A stretch of 64,000 bases of DNA from MED-G105 sp039025235 (GTDB lineage Bacteria; Pseudomonadota; Alphaproteobacteria; Caulobacterales; Parvularculaceae). The notes under the pieces are model-generated. The model was not told the origin of the DNA. It saw only the letters and a program-made list of their open reading frames with translations, and made no database searches. The DNA lies in contig JBCCOS010000003.1 of NCBI GenBank assembly GCA_039025235.1, positions 124,001-188,000 on the forward strand. Reading direction: 5' to 3'. Within the stretch, counting starts at the first letter, position 1; each line of letters begins with the position of its first letter. Shown piece by piece: positions 1-9,192 of the stretch. Position numbers and translations under genes: made by a program.

Positions 1-516
1 TTTCGATTTCGGTTCGAAAGCGAGATGCTGGCCGCTATGCAAAAACTCAGTAATACAGGTCATGATGAGCGTCCCGGCGACTGCTGCTAGCGCTGTGGAC
101 GGGCCCGCAATCAACCAACCGGCAGGACCTGCAGCGATCAGGATTGTCGGCAAGGTTGTATGGAGCCCACCAAATAATACCGAAAGATCATTGGGATAAA
201 GGTGATGATCATAATGGACCCGTTTCCAAAGCCGGGCAAAATAGGGAATCTTATACATCCAGGAGCCGTGCAGTACGAACCGATGCAGCAGATACCAGGC
301 GATTGGGAAAAGAAATGCGCCGAGCGCCATCGCTGCGATAAAAAGCACGGCTGATGTTGATAAATATGCCCCAATAGCGAGCGATAGCACAATAAGAACC
401 GCATAAACCTGGATTGCCGGATAGGTCACATAAGCCCTGACCAAATCCTCAAAGGTCATCCGATTCAGCAGATAGTTTTGCTCTTTCCAAGCACGGTATC
501 CGATAAACAACTTCAT
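1..516 (-). CDS. Fatty acid hydroxylase-superfamily membrane protein, C-terminus cut by window edge
   Basis: The minus strand is open for 172 codons from an ATG at 514-516 to base 1 with no stop. The protein begins MKLFIGYRAW, has hydrophobic stretches around residues 35-80 and 125-165, and carries His-box motifs of di-iron membrane hydroxylases: HRFVLH (H-x4-H) and HYDHH (H-x2-HH), with a further His in EFLHSGQH. This fits the fatty acid hydroxylase/sterol desaturase superfamily. It sits divergently beside a sphingolipid cluster, so a role in hydroxylating the sphingoid base or the ceramide acyl chain is a reasonable inference, but the substrate cannot be read from the sequence. The remaining C-terminus lies outside the window. 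Confidence 0.75.
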   Translation of the reverse strand, partial: MKLFIGYRAWKEQNYLLNRMTFEDLVRAYVTYPAIQVYAVLIVLSLAIGAYLSTSAVLFIAAMALGAFLFPIAWYLLHRFVLHGSWMYKIPYFARLWKRVHYDHHLYPNDLSVLFGGLHTTLPTILIAAGPAGWLIAGPSTALAAVAGTLIMTCITEFLHSGQHLAFEPKSK

Positions 517-1881
517 AAATTACCTCGGTGCGCCACCACGCAATGGCCCGATCTGTCTAAAGACGCATTGCTGCGATAGCAATCAAGACCGTTTCTAGCT
601 TTGAGCGCTAGTAGATCCGCCAACGCGTTTCTTAAATAGTCAATTACACTCGGTGTTGTAACACCGTAAACCCTCTGCAGGGGGCCAAATCGTCTCGCTC
701 GATGCGCATAACCATAAAACGCTGTCCGCTGGCATTTGATCGCTAGCCAATCATTCCCTCAGGGGAGCTTATTCCAAAACGGTGATTAACCAATAGATTA
801 TGCCAAAAAATGTCCATTTGCGTGGGGGCTGACTAGAAACTTGACCCACTTTAAAGTCGCAATATTGCGGCGAATTGCCTTGTATACGTTCATGCGCTAA
901 AGGGCACGGCCATCGACTAGTTGGGGTCGAACCTACTGCTAAACGATTGTTTCGTTTAGGGAATGGTTCCTGATTATTCTTTTGCGTCCTTACGGTTTCG
1001 AAATAACCTCTTTCAAATAAGACGTTTGAGCCTGTGAAGGCGTTTTCCGCTGTGTTGATCGAAATTACGCTCAACCCGATCGAGAATATTGTCGGGTCGT
1101 GAATTTATCAAATCGCTTAACATAATGGAATTTCGGCGCTAATACTGCGCGGTCAACATATCAATTATGCGACTGAAAAGGTGGGGCAATCATTATTCGT
1201 CTCAATTTTTGAGGGAGTTTTCTGTTTTTGTCTCGGACTGTGTTCGGAAGACTTGGCCACAACTTTCGTGTGAGCCCGACTAACGCTAAACTGAATCTAT
1301 TATTCCGACCGTGTTATCAGGAAAGGATCAATTTAAGGAAACTAGACTGATCGATTGGCGGGGATAGAGATAGATCAATACTCGGCTTTTGGTCGGTTTC
1401 CCACTTATCCAGAATTGTGCCGCTCAAAAAAACTGGTCACTCTTTGAAAATCGCCCAATCTTATTGGGACGAATGAGTACTTTGGCCAAGATTGTGCGTA
1501 TTGGGTCGTGAATTGCAATAAAAAGGCAAATTACTTTTAAAGCGGGACTTTTAAAACGAGACTATTAAACAGGCCGGGGCAGCACGTTCGATGATGCGAT
1601 GAAAGATTTTTGATGGAGTCAAAACTCTTGCGGGTCGTTTGCTAAACCAGCTCCAAGGCGGCAGTCGTCGAAGTTGTTAGTATTAAAGGGCTGGTATTTA
1701 GGTCACGCGGAAACTGAAATCTTCCGCGGTTTAGGGAAAGACCCGCCGGAGCGACTAGAACAAGTTGAGAGGTTAGCTATATGCTCAACGAAAAACATAA
1801 GTGGCGTATAATCAAAGAGCATTTAGCTTGCTGCTATTTCTTGTGCAGCTGTAGTGCGTCGGCGACCAGCGGGGGCTTTTA
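517..1881. other. Long AT-rich intergenic region between divergent lipid genes
   Basis: No convincing gene is visible in 1.36 kb. An open frame on the minus strand at 769-1074 has no recognisable domain. A perfect 8-bp hairpin (CTAAACGA, loop ttgtt, TCGTTTAG) lies at 939-959. The string GGGTCGTGAATT occurs twice, at about 1093 and 1503. The region must contain the promoters of the hydroxylase (leftward) and of the acyl-ACP synthetase (rightward), but no promoter can be assigned with confidence. Confidence 0.5.
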
Positions 1882-3690
1882 ATGTCCATTGAGATGACAG
1901 CCGGGATGATGGCTGCTGATACCTTGGTGCGTTCGGACAAAAACGCCCTTCAGCGCAAGATAGCGATTTCAGGGCTGAATTTTGCCCGCTTGACCGATGC
2001 TTTAGAAGCCGGGTCGGTAAAAGGCCGCGGGCTCAGTTTTTATGATGTGCGAGGGGCATGTCGCGAGCGTCTGTCCCATAGTGACCTCAAGGTCAGAGCT
2101 CAGAGTCTGGCAGCGCGGATCTTGTCACGGTTTGATCGTGGTGATCGTGTTGGGATCGTTGCTGAGACAAGTCCGGACTTTGTTGTTGCATTTTTCGCGT
2201 GCCAATACGCTGGCGTCATCCCTGCACCCTTACCATTACCGGTTAATCTCGGCGGCAAAGAGGGGTATTTGCAGCAAATCAGGCAAATGTGCCTTAGTGC
2301 TGATGCGCGCGGCGTTATTGGTCCGAAAGATCTTGAGAGTTTTCTCGTCGCCGCCATCGATGGCTTAGCAAATACGCAATTTTTCAGTTTCGATGAACTA
2401 AGAGCGTTACCGACGTTTAACGGTGATATAAGGGCCTTCGAAGCGGATGAAATGTGTTATATTCAATTTTCATCTGGTTCGACGAGCGCACCGAAGGGGG
2501 TCATTGGAACCCAGGCATCCGTCTGTGCTAATCTCTATGGTATTGCAACCTATGGTGTGCAGGTCACCGATGATGATGCCGTCGTAAGCTGGTTACCGCT
2601 CTATCACGACATGGGCCTAATAGGGTGTATGCTGACCCCGATCTTTACGGGTGTTGATGGACATTTCTTGGCGACGTCTGATTTTGTCCGTCGTCCGCTT
2701 TTATGGCTTCGTCTTTTAACCGAGACGGGTGCAACGATGACATATAGCCCATCTTTTGGGTATGAATTAGCAGCCAGGCGTGCCGTTCGCGCCGAACCCG
2801 GATCGATCGATCTGGCTCGGTTAAGGGTGGCTGGCATTGGGGCAGATATGGTGCGGCCTGAAGCATTAAACGCCTTTGCTGACGCTTTTTCTGATTCGGG
2901 GTTTAAGGCAGGCGCGTTCCTCCCCAGTTACGGTATGGCAGAAGCAACCCTTGCGATTACGTTTACTGAGATTGGCGAGGCGGTTAAGCTTGATGACGTT
3001 GATGTGCGTTTGCTTAATCGATCGGGAACAGCTCAGCCTGTCAGTGCTATAACACCGCAAGACAAGCGTCGTTCATTCGTGCGCTGTGGCAGGCCGCTCC
3101 CGGGGCATGACCTACAAGTTCGCGATGATGCGGGGGTACCGCTTTCCGATCGCCGCGAAGGGCGAATATTCATCAAAGGGCCGAGCCTTACGCCTGGTTA
3201 CTATGGTCAGGTCGATGCGACGCGTGATCTTTACGACGGTGATTGGCTTGATACGGGTGATATGGGATACATGCTGGATGGCAATATCGTTATTACAGGT
3301 CGTGCCAAGGATCTTATTATCATCAATGGGCGGAACATTTGGCCGCAGGATATTGAATGGGCTGTCGAGGAAATAGACGGTGTTCGTAAAAACGGTGTCG
3401 CAGCGTTTTCGGTTGATGATGGCGCGAGCGAGCGTATCGTTGTCGTTACGGAACGGCGTGGCGGCATGACGGCCGATGAACTAGCTGAACTTAAGCGGGA
3501 AATAGCGAAAATCATTCAAATGACAGCTGGTGCGCCTGCCGAGATTGTGCTGGCGCGACCCCATTCCATGGTCCTGACGTCATCGGGAAAATTGTCTCGT
3601 TCAAAAGTCAAAGAAAAGTTTTTGAGCGGAGCATTTGAACAAATCGAGAATGCAGAACCAGAAAAAGCATTTGCAGAAGCTGGGTCGTAG
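1882..3690 (+). CDS. Fatty acyl-AMP ligase / acyl-ACP synthetase of sphingolipid synthesis
   Basis: A 602-residue member of the ANL adenylate-forming superfamily, of the fatty acyl-AMP ligase type. The P-loop-like AMP-binding motif FSSGSTSAPKG lies near residues 196-206, the YGMAEAT motif in the middle, and the DTGDMGY and GRAKDLIIINGRN motifs near 450-480. Such enzymes activate a fatty acid as acyl-AMP and load it on an acyl carrier protein. In Caulobacter the homologue next to spt, acpR and cerR charges the dedicated ACP used by serine palmitoyltransferase; the same neighbours follow here on the same strand. It is the first gene of the rightward cluster. Substrate chain length cannot be inferred. 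Confidence 0.85.
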   Translation: MSIEMTAGMMAADTLVRSDKNALQRKIAISGLNFARLTDALEAGSVKGRGLSFYDVRGACRERLSHSDLKVRAQSLAARILSRFDRGDRVGIVAETSPDFVVAFFACQYAGVIPAPLPLPVNLGGKEGYLQQIRQMCLSADARGVIGPKDLESFLVAAIDGLANTQFFSFDELRALPTFNGDIRAFEADEMCYIQFSSGSTSAPKGVIGTQASVCANLYGIATYGVQVTDDDAVVSWLPLYHDMGLIGCMLTPIFTGVDGHFLATSDFVRRPLLWLRLLTETGATMTYSPSFGYELAARRAVRAEPGSIDLARLRVAGIGADMVRPEALNAFADAFSDSGFKAGAFLPSYGMAEATLAITFTEIGEAVKLDDVDVRLLNRSGTAQPVSAITPQDKRRSFVRCGRPLPGHDLQVRDDAGVPLSDRREGRIFIKGPSLTPGYYGQVDATRDLYDGDWLDTGDMGYMLDGNIVITGRAKDLIIINGRNIWPQDIEWAVEEIDGVRKNGVAAFSVDDGASERIVVVTERRGGMTADELAELKREIAKIIQMTAGAPAEIVLARPHSMVLTSSGKLSRSKVKEKFLSGAFEQIENAEPEKAFAEAGS

Positions 3691-3777
3691 TTTTTCGTCG
3701 TATACCCCCCTAAAAGGCTGCCGCAAAAAATGCGATCGACAAGTTGATAAGATCGATCAATCACTCAGCGTTGATCT

Positions 3778-4740
3778 ATGAACCGAGACGTTAAGCGTAT
3801 TGCCATTACTGGCGGAACAGGTTTTGTCGGGAAGCGATTCATTGAGCACGCGCTTTCGCATAATATAGAGATCTCTGCTTTGGCACGGAAGGCTTCAGCA
3901 TTTTCTTCGGACGCTGAAGCGCGATCGTCTGGCCAGTTGACGATTGTGCAAGGGGACCTCGCCGATGGTGATGCGCTGCGGCGTATCGCCAATAGCGCGG
4001 ATGTTTTCATTCATTGTGCCGGTCTGACGCACGCGCTGCGTGCCGAAGAGATGGAGCGTGTGAATGTTGACGGTTCGGCTGCCGCGGCGCGCGCGGCCAT
4101 GGCGGCTGGCGCTTTGTTCCTACAGATTTCGTCAATGGCGGCTCGATGCCCTGAGCTTTCTACCTATTCGGCGACCAAGAGAGCGGGCGAAGAGGCAAGC
4201 CGTAATGAGTGCGCCTCTGATCAGTGGCTTGCGCTGCGCCCACCCGCTATCTTCGGGCCTGGCGACACCGCAACATTACCATTATTTAAGATGGTCAAGG
4301 CAGGTTTTGCCCCAGAGCCGGCGACCCCAACGGTGGCGCGGGCCTCAATTCTCTATGTGGATGACGTCGTCATGGCGATGCTTTCGGCTGCAAAAACAGC
4401 GAAGCCAGGACTTTGCTATGACATCGATGACACATCGTCTGACGGATACAGTTGGCGTGAGATCGGTGAAACGCTTGGTGAGGCGTTCGGCAAACAGGTG
4501 CGATCGTTTCGCACACCTCGTATTGTGATGGAAGCTCAGGCCATTCTTGCTGAGGCTGCCGGCCGCGTTCGTGGTAAAGCGAGTTTTGTTAACCGCGGCA
4601 AAGTGGCTGAGTTTTTTCATCCCGACTGGGTCGCGCGAGACAATCTTTTGAGCGCTCATACCGAATGGGCTGCGACAATACCTCTTCGGGATGGGTTTGC
4701 AAAAACACTCAGCTGGTATCAAGACCAAGGACTGATATAA
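3778..4740 (+). CDS. cerR: NAD(P)-dependent epimerase/dehydratase-like ceramide reductase (CerR type)
   Basis: A 320-residue extended-SDR protein. The Rossmann glycine motif TGGTGFVG lies at residues 11-18 and the catalytic YSATK (Y130, K134) follows the strand-4 region. Inside the sphingolipid cluster this family is the bacterial ceramide reductase, which reduces the 3-oxo group left by serine palmitoyltransferase; in bacteria reduction is thought to act on oxidised ceramide, after N-acylation. It lies 87 bp after the acyl-ACP synthetase and 138 bp before the ACP gene, consistent with one transcription unit. The family call is firm; the specific reaction is inferred from context. Confidence 0.8.
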   Translation: MNRDVKRIAITGGTGFVGKRFIEHALSHNIEISALARKASAFSSDAEARSSGQLTIVQGDLADGDALRRIANSADVFIHCAGLTHALRAEEMERVNVDGSAAAARAAMAAGALFLQISSMAARCPELSTYSATKRAGEEASRNECASDQWLALRPPAIFGPGDTATLPLFKMVKAGFAPEPATPTVARASILYVDDVVMAMLSAAKTAKPGLCYDIDDTSSDGYSWREIGETLGEAFGKQVRSFRTPRIVMEAQAILAEAAGRVRGKASFVNRGKVAEFFHPDWVARDNLLSAHTEWAATIPLRDGFAKTLSWYQDQGLI

Positions 4741-4878
4741 TAGACACCAAAATTAGATGAAACCTCGGATATTTGGCCTAGACGCTGTATCTGGACGCTG
4801 TATTCCGAGTGACAGTGGTTAAACGCGCGAAATCAGCTAACCTATCCGTTAAGCGATAACGATACGGCGGGACGAATT

Positions 4879-5166
4879 ATGACGAGCACCAATGATGCAC
4901 CGGCGACCGGTGTTGAAGAAGATAACGACCTTGTCTTTCGAAAGCTATGTAGTCTTATTGATCCGTTAAACACGACTGGCGTTAAGCTGACGCGGGATAC
5001 GGATCTTGTTGCTGATTTAGAAATCGATAGTGTTTCGATCCTCGATGTGGTGATGGAGATCGAAGATACTTATGATATCTCTATTCCAGTGAATACGATT
5101 TCAGAGACCAGAAGCATTGGTGAGCTTGTCGATGCAATTCATGCGATAAAGAAAGAACAAACCTAA
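4879..5166 (+). CDS. Dedicated acyl carrier protein of the sphingolipid pathway (AcpR type)
   Basis: A 95-residue acidic protein with the phosphopantetheine attachment motif DSVSILDVV (Ser51) at the start of helix II and a typical four-helix ACP pattern. It lies between cerR and the serine palmitoyltransferase gene, as in Caulobacter, where this ACP rather than CoA presents the acyl chain to serine palmitoyltransferase. A 4'-phosphopantetheinyl transferase must be encoded elsewhere. The start ATG follows an AGCGATAACGATACGGCGGG leader with only a weak ribosome-binding site. Confidence 0.88.
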   Translation: MTSTNDAPATGVEEDNDLVFRKLCSLIDPLNTTGVKLTRDTDLVADLEIDSVSILDVVMEIEDTYDISIPVNTISETRSIGELVDAIHAIKKEQT

Positions 5167-5250
5167 CGTGACCAACATGCGTTGGCATCAGTAAACCAAT
5201 ATCAGCCAAAGTTGATTAGACGGTCGCGTCAATAATTCGAGAAATAGTTT

Positions 5251-6450
5251 ATGAGCCTATTCGAAAAATTCGAGAAAACTGCAACGCTTTACGACGGCTT
5301 ATCAGCCATCGGGAAAAATCCGTTTACGGTTGTTATGGAAGAAATCCTGGGTCCGACGCGCGCCAGTATAAAAGGTCGCGAGACCGTTCTTGCGGGCACG
5401 CATAACTATATGGGATCCTCGTTCGATGCAGCATCGATTGAAGCTGGTAAGGAAGCGCTTCAGCAATATGGTACCGGAACAACGGGGTCACGGTTCGCCA
5501 ATGGGACCTACACGCCGCACCGTGCTTTAGAAGACGATCTCGCGACTTTTCTGGGGCTTGAGCAGTGTATTGTTTTTTCCACTGGCTATCAGGCAAACTT
5601 GGGGGCGATTTCGGCTCTAGCGAAACCTGGTGAGGATGTCATCCTGGTTGATGCCGATTGCCACGCATGTATTTATGATGGGTGCCAACTTGCTGGGGCT
5701 GAAACAATTCGCTTTCGTCACAATGATCCTGAAAGTCTGGACAAACGCTTAAAACGTCTGAGCCCTGATGTTAAAGGAAAGCTCGTCTGCATTGAGGGCA
5801 TGTATTCCATGTATGGCGATATTGCCCCTGTCGATGAATTTGTTGATGTTGCCCACGCTAACGATGCTTATCTATATGTCGACGAGGCTCATTCATTTGG
5901 GATCTATGGTGACAATGGGCGCGGCGTTGCCGAAGCTGATGGCGTCATGGATAAGATTGATTTTTACTCCGGGACATTTTCAAAAAGCCTTGCTTCTGTC
6001 GGTGGATTTGTTGCTTCAAATCATAAAGAACTGGACAATCTCCGGTTTTCTGCGCGGGCCTATATGTTCACAGCCTCACCGACACCCGCCAATATTGCGA
6101 CGACCCACGCAGCCTTAAGGCGTTTGGACAATGACCCCAGCGTGCGTGAACAGCTTTGGGAAAATATAAATCGTCTGCATGCCGCGTTTACGCAGTTAGG
6201 CTTGAGAGTGGCAGCAGATCCGGCACCTGTTATTTCTGTTCTTTTTAAGAAGCAGGAGGACGCATTTGCGGCCTGGAACCTCATTTTAGAACATGGTGTT
6301 TATGTCAATATGGCTATCCCACCAGGTACGCCCTCGTCTGACTCATTGCTGAGGCTTGCTGTCTCTGCTGCGCACACGACTGATGATATTGACAAGATCG
6401 TATCTGCATATAGTGCAATGGCGGATGCGATCCCGGCGTCACGCGCGTGA
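5251..6450 (+). CDS. spt: Serine palmitoyltransferase
   Basis: A 399-residue alpha-oxoamine synthase, a fold-type I PLP enzyme. The aldimine lysine is K245 in GTFSKSLAS, the PLP pyridine-stacking His is H138 in DADCHAC, and DEAHS (D211, H214) binds the cofactor. The related enzymes BioF, Kbl and HemA share this fold. The choice of serine palmitoyltransferase rests on the ACP, acyl-ACP synthetase and CerR genes directly upstream and the ceramide synthase homologue downstream. It would condense L-serine with an acyl-ACP to a 3-oxo long-chain base in the cytoplasm. It is the last gene of the tight cluster, with 473 bp before the next gene. Confidence 0.88.
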   Translation: MSLFEKFEKTATLYDGLSAIGKNPFTVVMEEILGPTRASIKGRETVLAGTHNYMGSSFDAASIEAGKEALQQYGTGTTGSRFANGTYTPHRALEDDLATFLGLEQCIVFSTGYQANLGAISALAKPGEDVILVDADCHACIYDGCQLAGAETIRFRHNDPESLDKRLKRLSPDVKGKLVCIEGMYSMYGDIAPVDEFVDVAHANDAYLYVDEAHSFGIYGDNGRGVAEADGVMDKIDFYSGTFSKSLASVGGFVASNHKELDNLRFSARAYMFTASPTPANIATTHAALRRLDNDPSVREQLWENINRLHAAFTQLGLRVAADPAPVISVLFKKQEDAFAAWNLILEHGVYVNMAIPPGTPSSDSLLRLAVSAAHTTDDIDKIVSAYSAMADAIPASRA

Positions 6451-6923
6451 ATGGAAAACCAGGTGGCTGTCATCATCAGTAAGCGCCACGATCGCCGATT
6501 CTATTAGAAACTTAGTCGCTTTTTCAGAATTAGTTGATCTAAATACTATCGCGACCGCTTGATCATTGTCGTCTTACGGTCGCGAGAGCTCTGGTGACAT
6601 TAAACAGTCACAAGCGCGTTATATTTCATATATATACCTACAAAATAGTGCGATCGCCTGACCACTGCCTTATTTCGGCGAGATAATTGCTTTGTTATCA
6701 AATTCGTTGCCGATCTGACGACATTTTATGTCGTCGTAATTGGTTGGCGTATGGTTAAATTGTATACGCCGCTGACCGGCTGTCTTCGTGGTTCGTATGA
6801 AGACGTCACTAAGGTGCTATACGAGTTTGGAAATATTAGCCGCTTTTGCTTTGAAAGGTGGTTATGGGTATTAAGATCTGCGGTGTTATTCCGCGCAATC
6901 ATTTTCGCTGATAAGGTATAGGT
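6451..6923. other. Intergenic region with two inverted repeats
   Basis: No gene is seen. Two clean inverted repeats are present: TCGCGACCG (6549-6557) pairs with CGGTCGCGA (6577-6585) across 19 nt, and GACGACAT (6717-6724) pairs with ATGTCGTC (6728-6735) across a TTT loop. Neither is followed by a T run, so they may be operators or RNA processing sites rather than intrinsic terminators. The region separates spt from the DUF2141 gene. Confidence 0.5.
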
Positions 6924-7472
6924 ATGAGCCAAAGAGTATGTCGGATAGAGATTTTCGCCGCTTTGTCGCTCGTCTCTTGCATTGTTGGTGGCGCCGCTTT
7001 CGCGCAACCGGACGATAATGGTGCTCCCGGATATTCAGCATTGGATGCGTCTTTACCCACTCAGGATGAATCTGCCTTACCACATGTGAGCTGTAGGGGA
7101 GGGGATTACGAAATCCAGCTTGAAATAAGGGGTGTGAAAGAAAGCATCGGGTTAATGACTGCCGAATTATTCTCCGATAATGAAGAAGGGTTTTTGAATA
7201 AGGGCGGCCGCCTCCAGCGCGTGCGTTTTGCTGCTAAAGCCCCAATTACACGGCTGTGTCTTCAACCACCGTCGTCGGGAAAATACGCCATAGCGGTCTA
7301 TCATGATGAAAATGCAAATAAGGTCCTTGACCGGCGGACTTTGGGCATACCTTCAGAACCGTTTGGAATTTCCAATAACCCGATAATGCGTTTCGCGCCT
7401 CCGACTTTGGATGAGGCCGCGTTTAACGTCGGTGCAGACGGCGCGCGCATCACAATAAAATTACGCAATTAG
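6924..7472 (+). CDS. DUF2141 family exported protein
   Basis: A 182-residue protein with an N-terminal export signal ending near AAFAQP (about residue 28). The C-terminal portion has the DUF2141 signature: YAIAVYHDENANKVLD followed by a LGIPSEPFGISNNP stretch. DUF2141 proteins are small extracytoplasmic beta proteins without a known reaction. An AAGG lies shortly before the ATG. Its position between the serine palmitoyltransferase and ceramide synthase genes suggests a role linked to envelope lipids, but this is only contextual. Confidence 0.8.
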   Translation: MSQRVCRIEIFAALSLVSCIVGGAAFAQPDDNGAPGYSALDASLPTQDESALPHVSCRGGDYEIQLEIRGVKESIGLMTAELFSDNEEGFLNKGGRLQRVRFAAKAPITRLCLQPPSSGKYAIAVYHDENANKVLDRRTLGIPSEPFGISNNPIMRFAPPTLDEAAFNVGADGARITIKLRN

Positions 7473-7538
7473 CGCCTTGTTTTTGTAATGAAATGGCGTC
7501 CTAAGGCTAATCCCTCTCTATCGAAATAACTCAGACGC

Positions 7539-7644
7539 TTTAAAGCATTTCCAAGCCAAGTGTGTGCGGTTGGCGTTAAGGAAATGCGTAAAAATAGTGA
7601 CGTAAAGCGTCGTCGCGATTCCAATTGAAGTGTCGACGCTTTAA
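7539..7644 (+). repeat. Family 1 double-hairpin repeat, copy 1
   Basis: A 106-bp element bounded by TTTAAAGC and GCTTTAA. The left hairpin pairs GCATTTCC with GGAAATGC and contains an inner GCCAA/TTGGC stem with the loop GTGTGTGCGG. The right hairpin pairs AAAGCGTCG with CGACGCTTT, whereas other copies have AAAGCGCC/GGCGCTTT, so both arms changed together. Located between the DUF2141 and ceramide synthase genes. Open frames across it that read LRISLTPTAHTWLG in the reverse direction are artefacts of the repeat. Confidence 0.9.
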
Positions 7645-7827
7645 GTTGATAACGATCGCTGGAATCATCAGCATAAGGTGTCAACGACTTTGCTTGAGTT
7701 ATCCTCATCGTAGCAAAAGATAACTATCGTGCCTTCAAAAAATTTATAGGGCTTGGGGGCTTGCTTGCCTTACAACGTCTTGTTGTAAGTAAAGAAGCGT
7801 TCTCTTTTCAATAACGGACACAACACC

Positions 7828-9087
7828 ATGGTTAATGCCGATACAAGCAGCGTGACAGAGCAGCCAAAAGAAATGGCTGAAACGCAAGTGCATGACGATA
7901 CGAAAACACCTAACGTCGAGGCGGCGAGCGCGCACAATGTGTCGGTTCCATCCGAAATTTCGATTGAGGCGGTGTCAGGCGCCAAAGGCCGAAAGGCGTT
8001 CATCGCTGTTCCAAGCGCTATTTATGCCGATGACCCGAATTATGTTGCACCGCTCGAATTTGAGATTGATGCGCGTCTCAATCCTAAGGCCAATCCGACA
8101 CTGAAAAATGCGCAGCACCAGCTGTGGGTGGCTTACAAAAATGCAAAGCCCGTTGGCCGTATTTCTGCTCTAATCAATCCAATTCATCTCGATTGGTATA
8201 AAGATGATGCAGGGCACTTTGGTTTCATCGAAGGTATTGACGACGAAGCCGTCTTTCGCGCCCTTCTGACGACCGCAGAGAACTGGATGCGAGAGCGCGG
8301 CATGAAGAAAGTCGTGGGTCCATTGAGCTTTTCTGTGAACGAAGAGACCGGATTGCTGATTGATGGTTTTGATAAGCCGCCGGTGATTATGATGCCGCAT
8401 GCGCGCACCTGGTATAAAACCCATATCGAACAGTGCGGTTATGAAAAAGCAATGGACACTTATGCGCTATCTTATAAGAACGAGCGCCAGCAAATTCCCG
8501 AACGTCGACGCCGTTTTATTGAACGTGCGCTGAACAAACCAAATATAAAATTTCGTCAGGTCGATTTCTCACGCTTCAAAGAAGACGTTCGCTTGGCGAT
8601 TGATATTTTCAACGATGCTTGGTCAGAGAATTGGGGCTATATCCCCTTCACCTATGAGCAGGCCGATCACATGGCGAGCGAATTGCGACCTATCCTCGAA
8701 GGCCATAATTTCGTCATTGGGGAACATGACGGTGAGCCCGTCGCCTTTGCTATTGTATTGCCAAACATCAATGCAGCAATCAAGGAGTTCAAGGGTAAGC
8801 TATTGCCGTTTAATTGGACGAAGCTGCTTTATCGACTAAAAGTCAAAGGAATTGACGAGGCGCGCATGCCTTTAATGGGCGTGCGGAAGAAATATCAAGG
8901 CAAACCCCTTGGGACGGCTTTTGCCTATCAACTAATTCATCTGACCAATGAGAAGAATATTGATCGCGGGTTGAGGTGGACAGAGCTTTCGTGGATTTTG
9001 GAGAGCAACGTACCAATGTTGAATATGTTACATGACCTTGGTGGTGAAATTTACAAAACCCATCGCGTGTTTGAGAAGTCGCTCTAA
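7828..9087 (+). CDS. bcerS: Bacterial ceramide synthase homologue, GNAT fold (bCerS type)
   Basis: A 419-residue protein whose body (about 60-415) matches the GNAT-fold family that includes the Caulobacter ceramide synthase bCerS. Recognisable parts are FIAVPSAIYADDPNYV, KVVGPLSFSVNEETG and the C-terminal GVRKKYQGKPLG acyl-donor-binding-like loop. The first 50 residues are low-complexity and poorly conserved in kind. It would N-acylate the 3-oxo sphingoid base made by Spt, giving oxidised ceramide for CerR. It is 1.4 kb downstream of spt on the same strand, separated by the DUF2141 gene and a repeat. Some databases may label the family only as GNAT acetyltransferase. Confidence 0.78.
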   Translation: MVNADTSSVTEQPKEMAETQVHDDTKTPNVEAASAHNVSVPSEISIEAVSGAKGRKAFIAVPSAIYADDPNYVAPLEFEIDARLNPKANPTLKNAQHQLWVAYKNAKPVGRISALINPIHLDWYKDDAGHFGFIEGIDDEAVFRALLTTAENWMRERGMKKVVGPLSFSVNEETGLLIDGFDKPPVIMMPHARTWYKTHIEQCGYEKAMDTYALSYKNERQQIPERRRRFIERALNKPNIKFRQVDFSRFKEDVRLAIDIFNDAWSENWGYIPFTYEQADHMASELRPILEGHNFVIGEHDGEPVAFAIVLPNINAAIKEFKGKLLPFNWTKLLYRLKVKGIDEARMPLMGVRKKYQGKPLGTAFAYQLIHLTNEKNIDRGLRWTELSWILESNVPMLNMLHDLGGEIYKTHRVFEKSL

Positions 9088-9192
9088 ATTTGTAACATAG
9101 GAATGGGCATGGAATGGGAATGGGCCCTTTGAGCCCATCAAGGGTTCGTGATCAATGGACGTTAACCCCGGTGGCTTATTGAGAGTGCTTTC

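Noticed and set aside
829..960. Possible tmRNA: GGGGGCTGACTAGAAACTTG on the plus strand with a later GGTCGAACC
   Set aside because: The short reading frame after it does not end in an ALAA-type tag, stems do not pair as in tmRNA, and alphaproteobacterial tmRNA is circularly permuted, which does not fit.
769..1074. Minus-strand open frame of 101 codons
   Set aside because: No domain, no ribosome-binding site, composition like non-coding DNA, and it crosses the hairpin at 939-959.
7469..7708. Short frames here, at 12763-12978 and at 54749-54931 that share the peptide LRISLTPTAHTWLG
   Set aside because: The shared peptide comes from the family 1 DNA repeat read in one frame; flanks differ completely and stems are conserved as structure, not protein.
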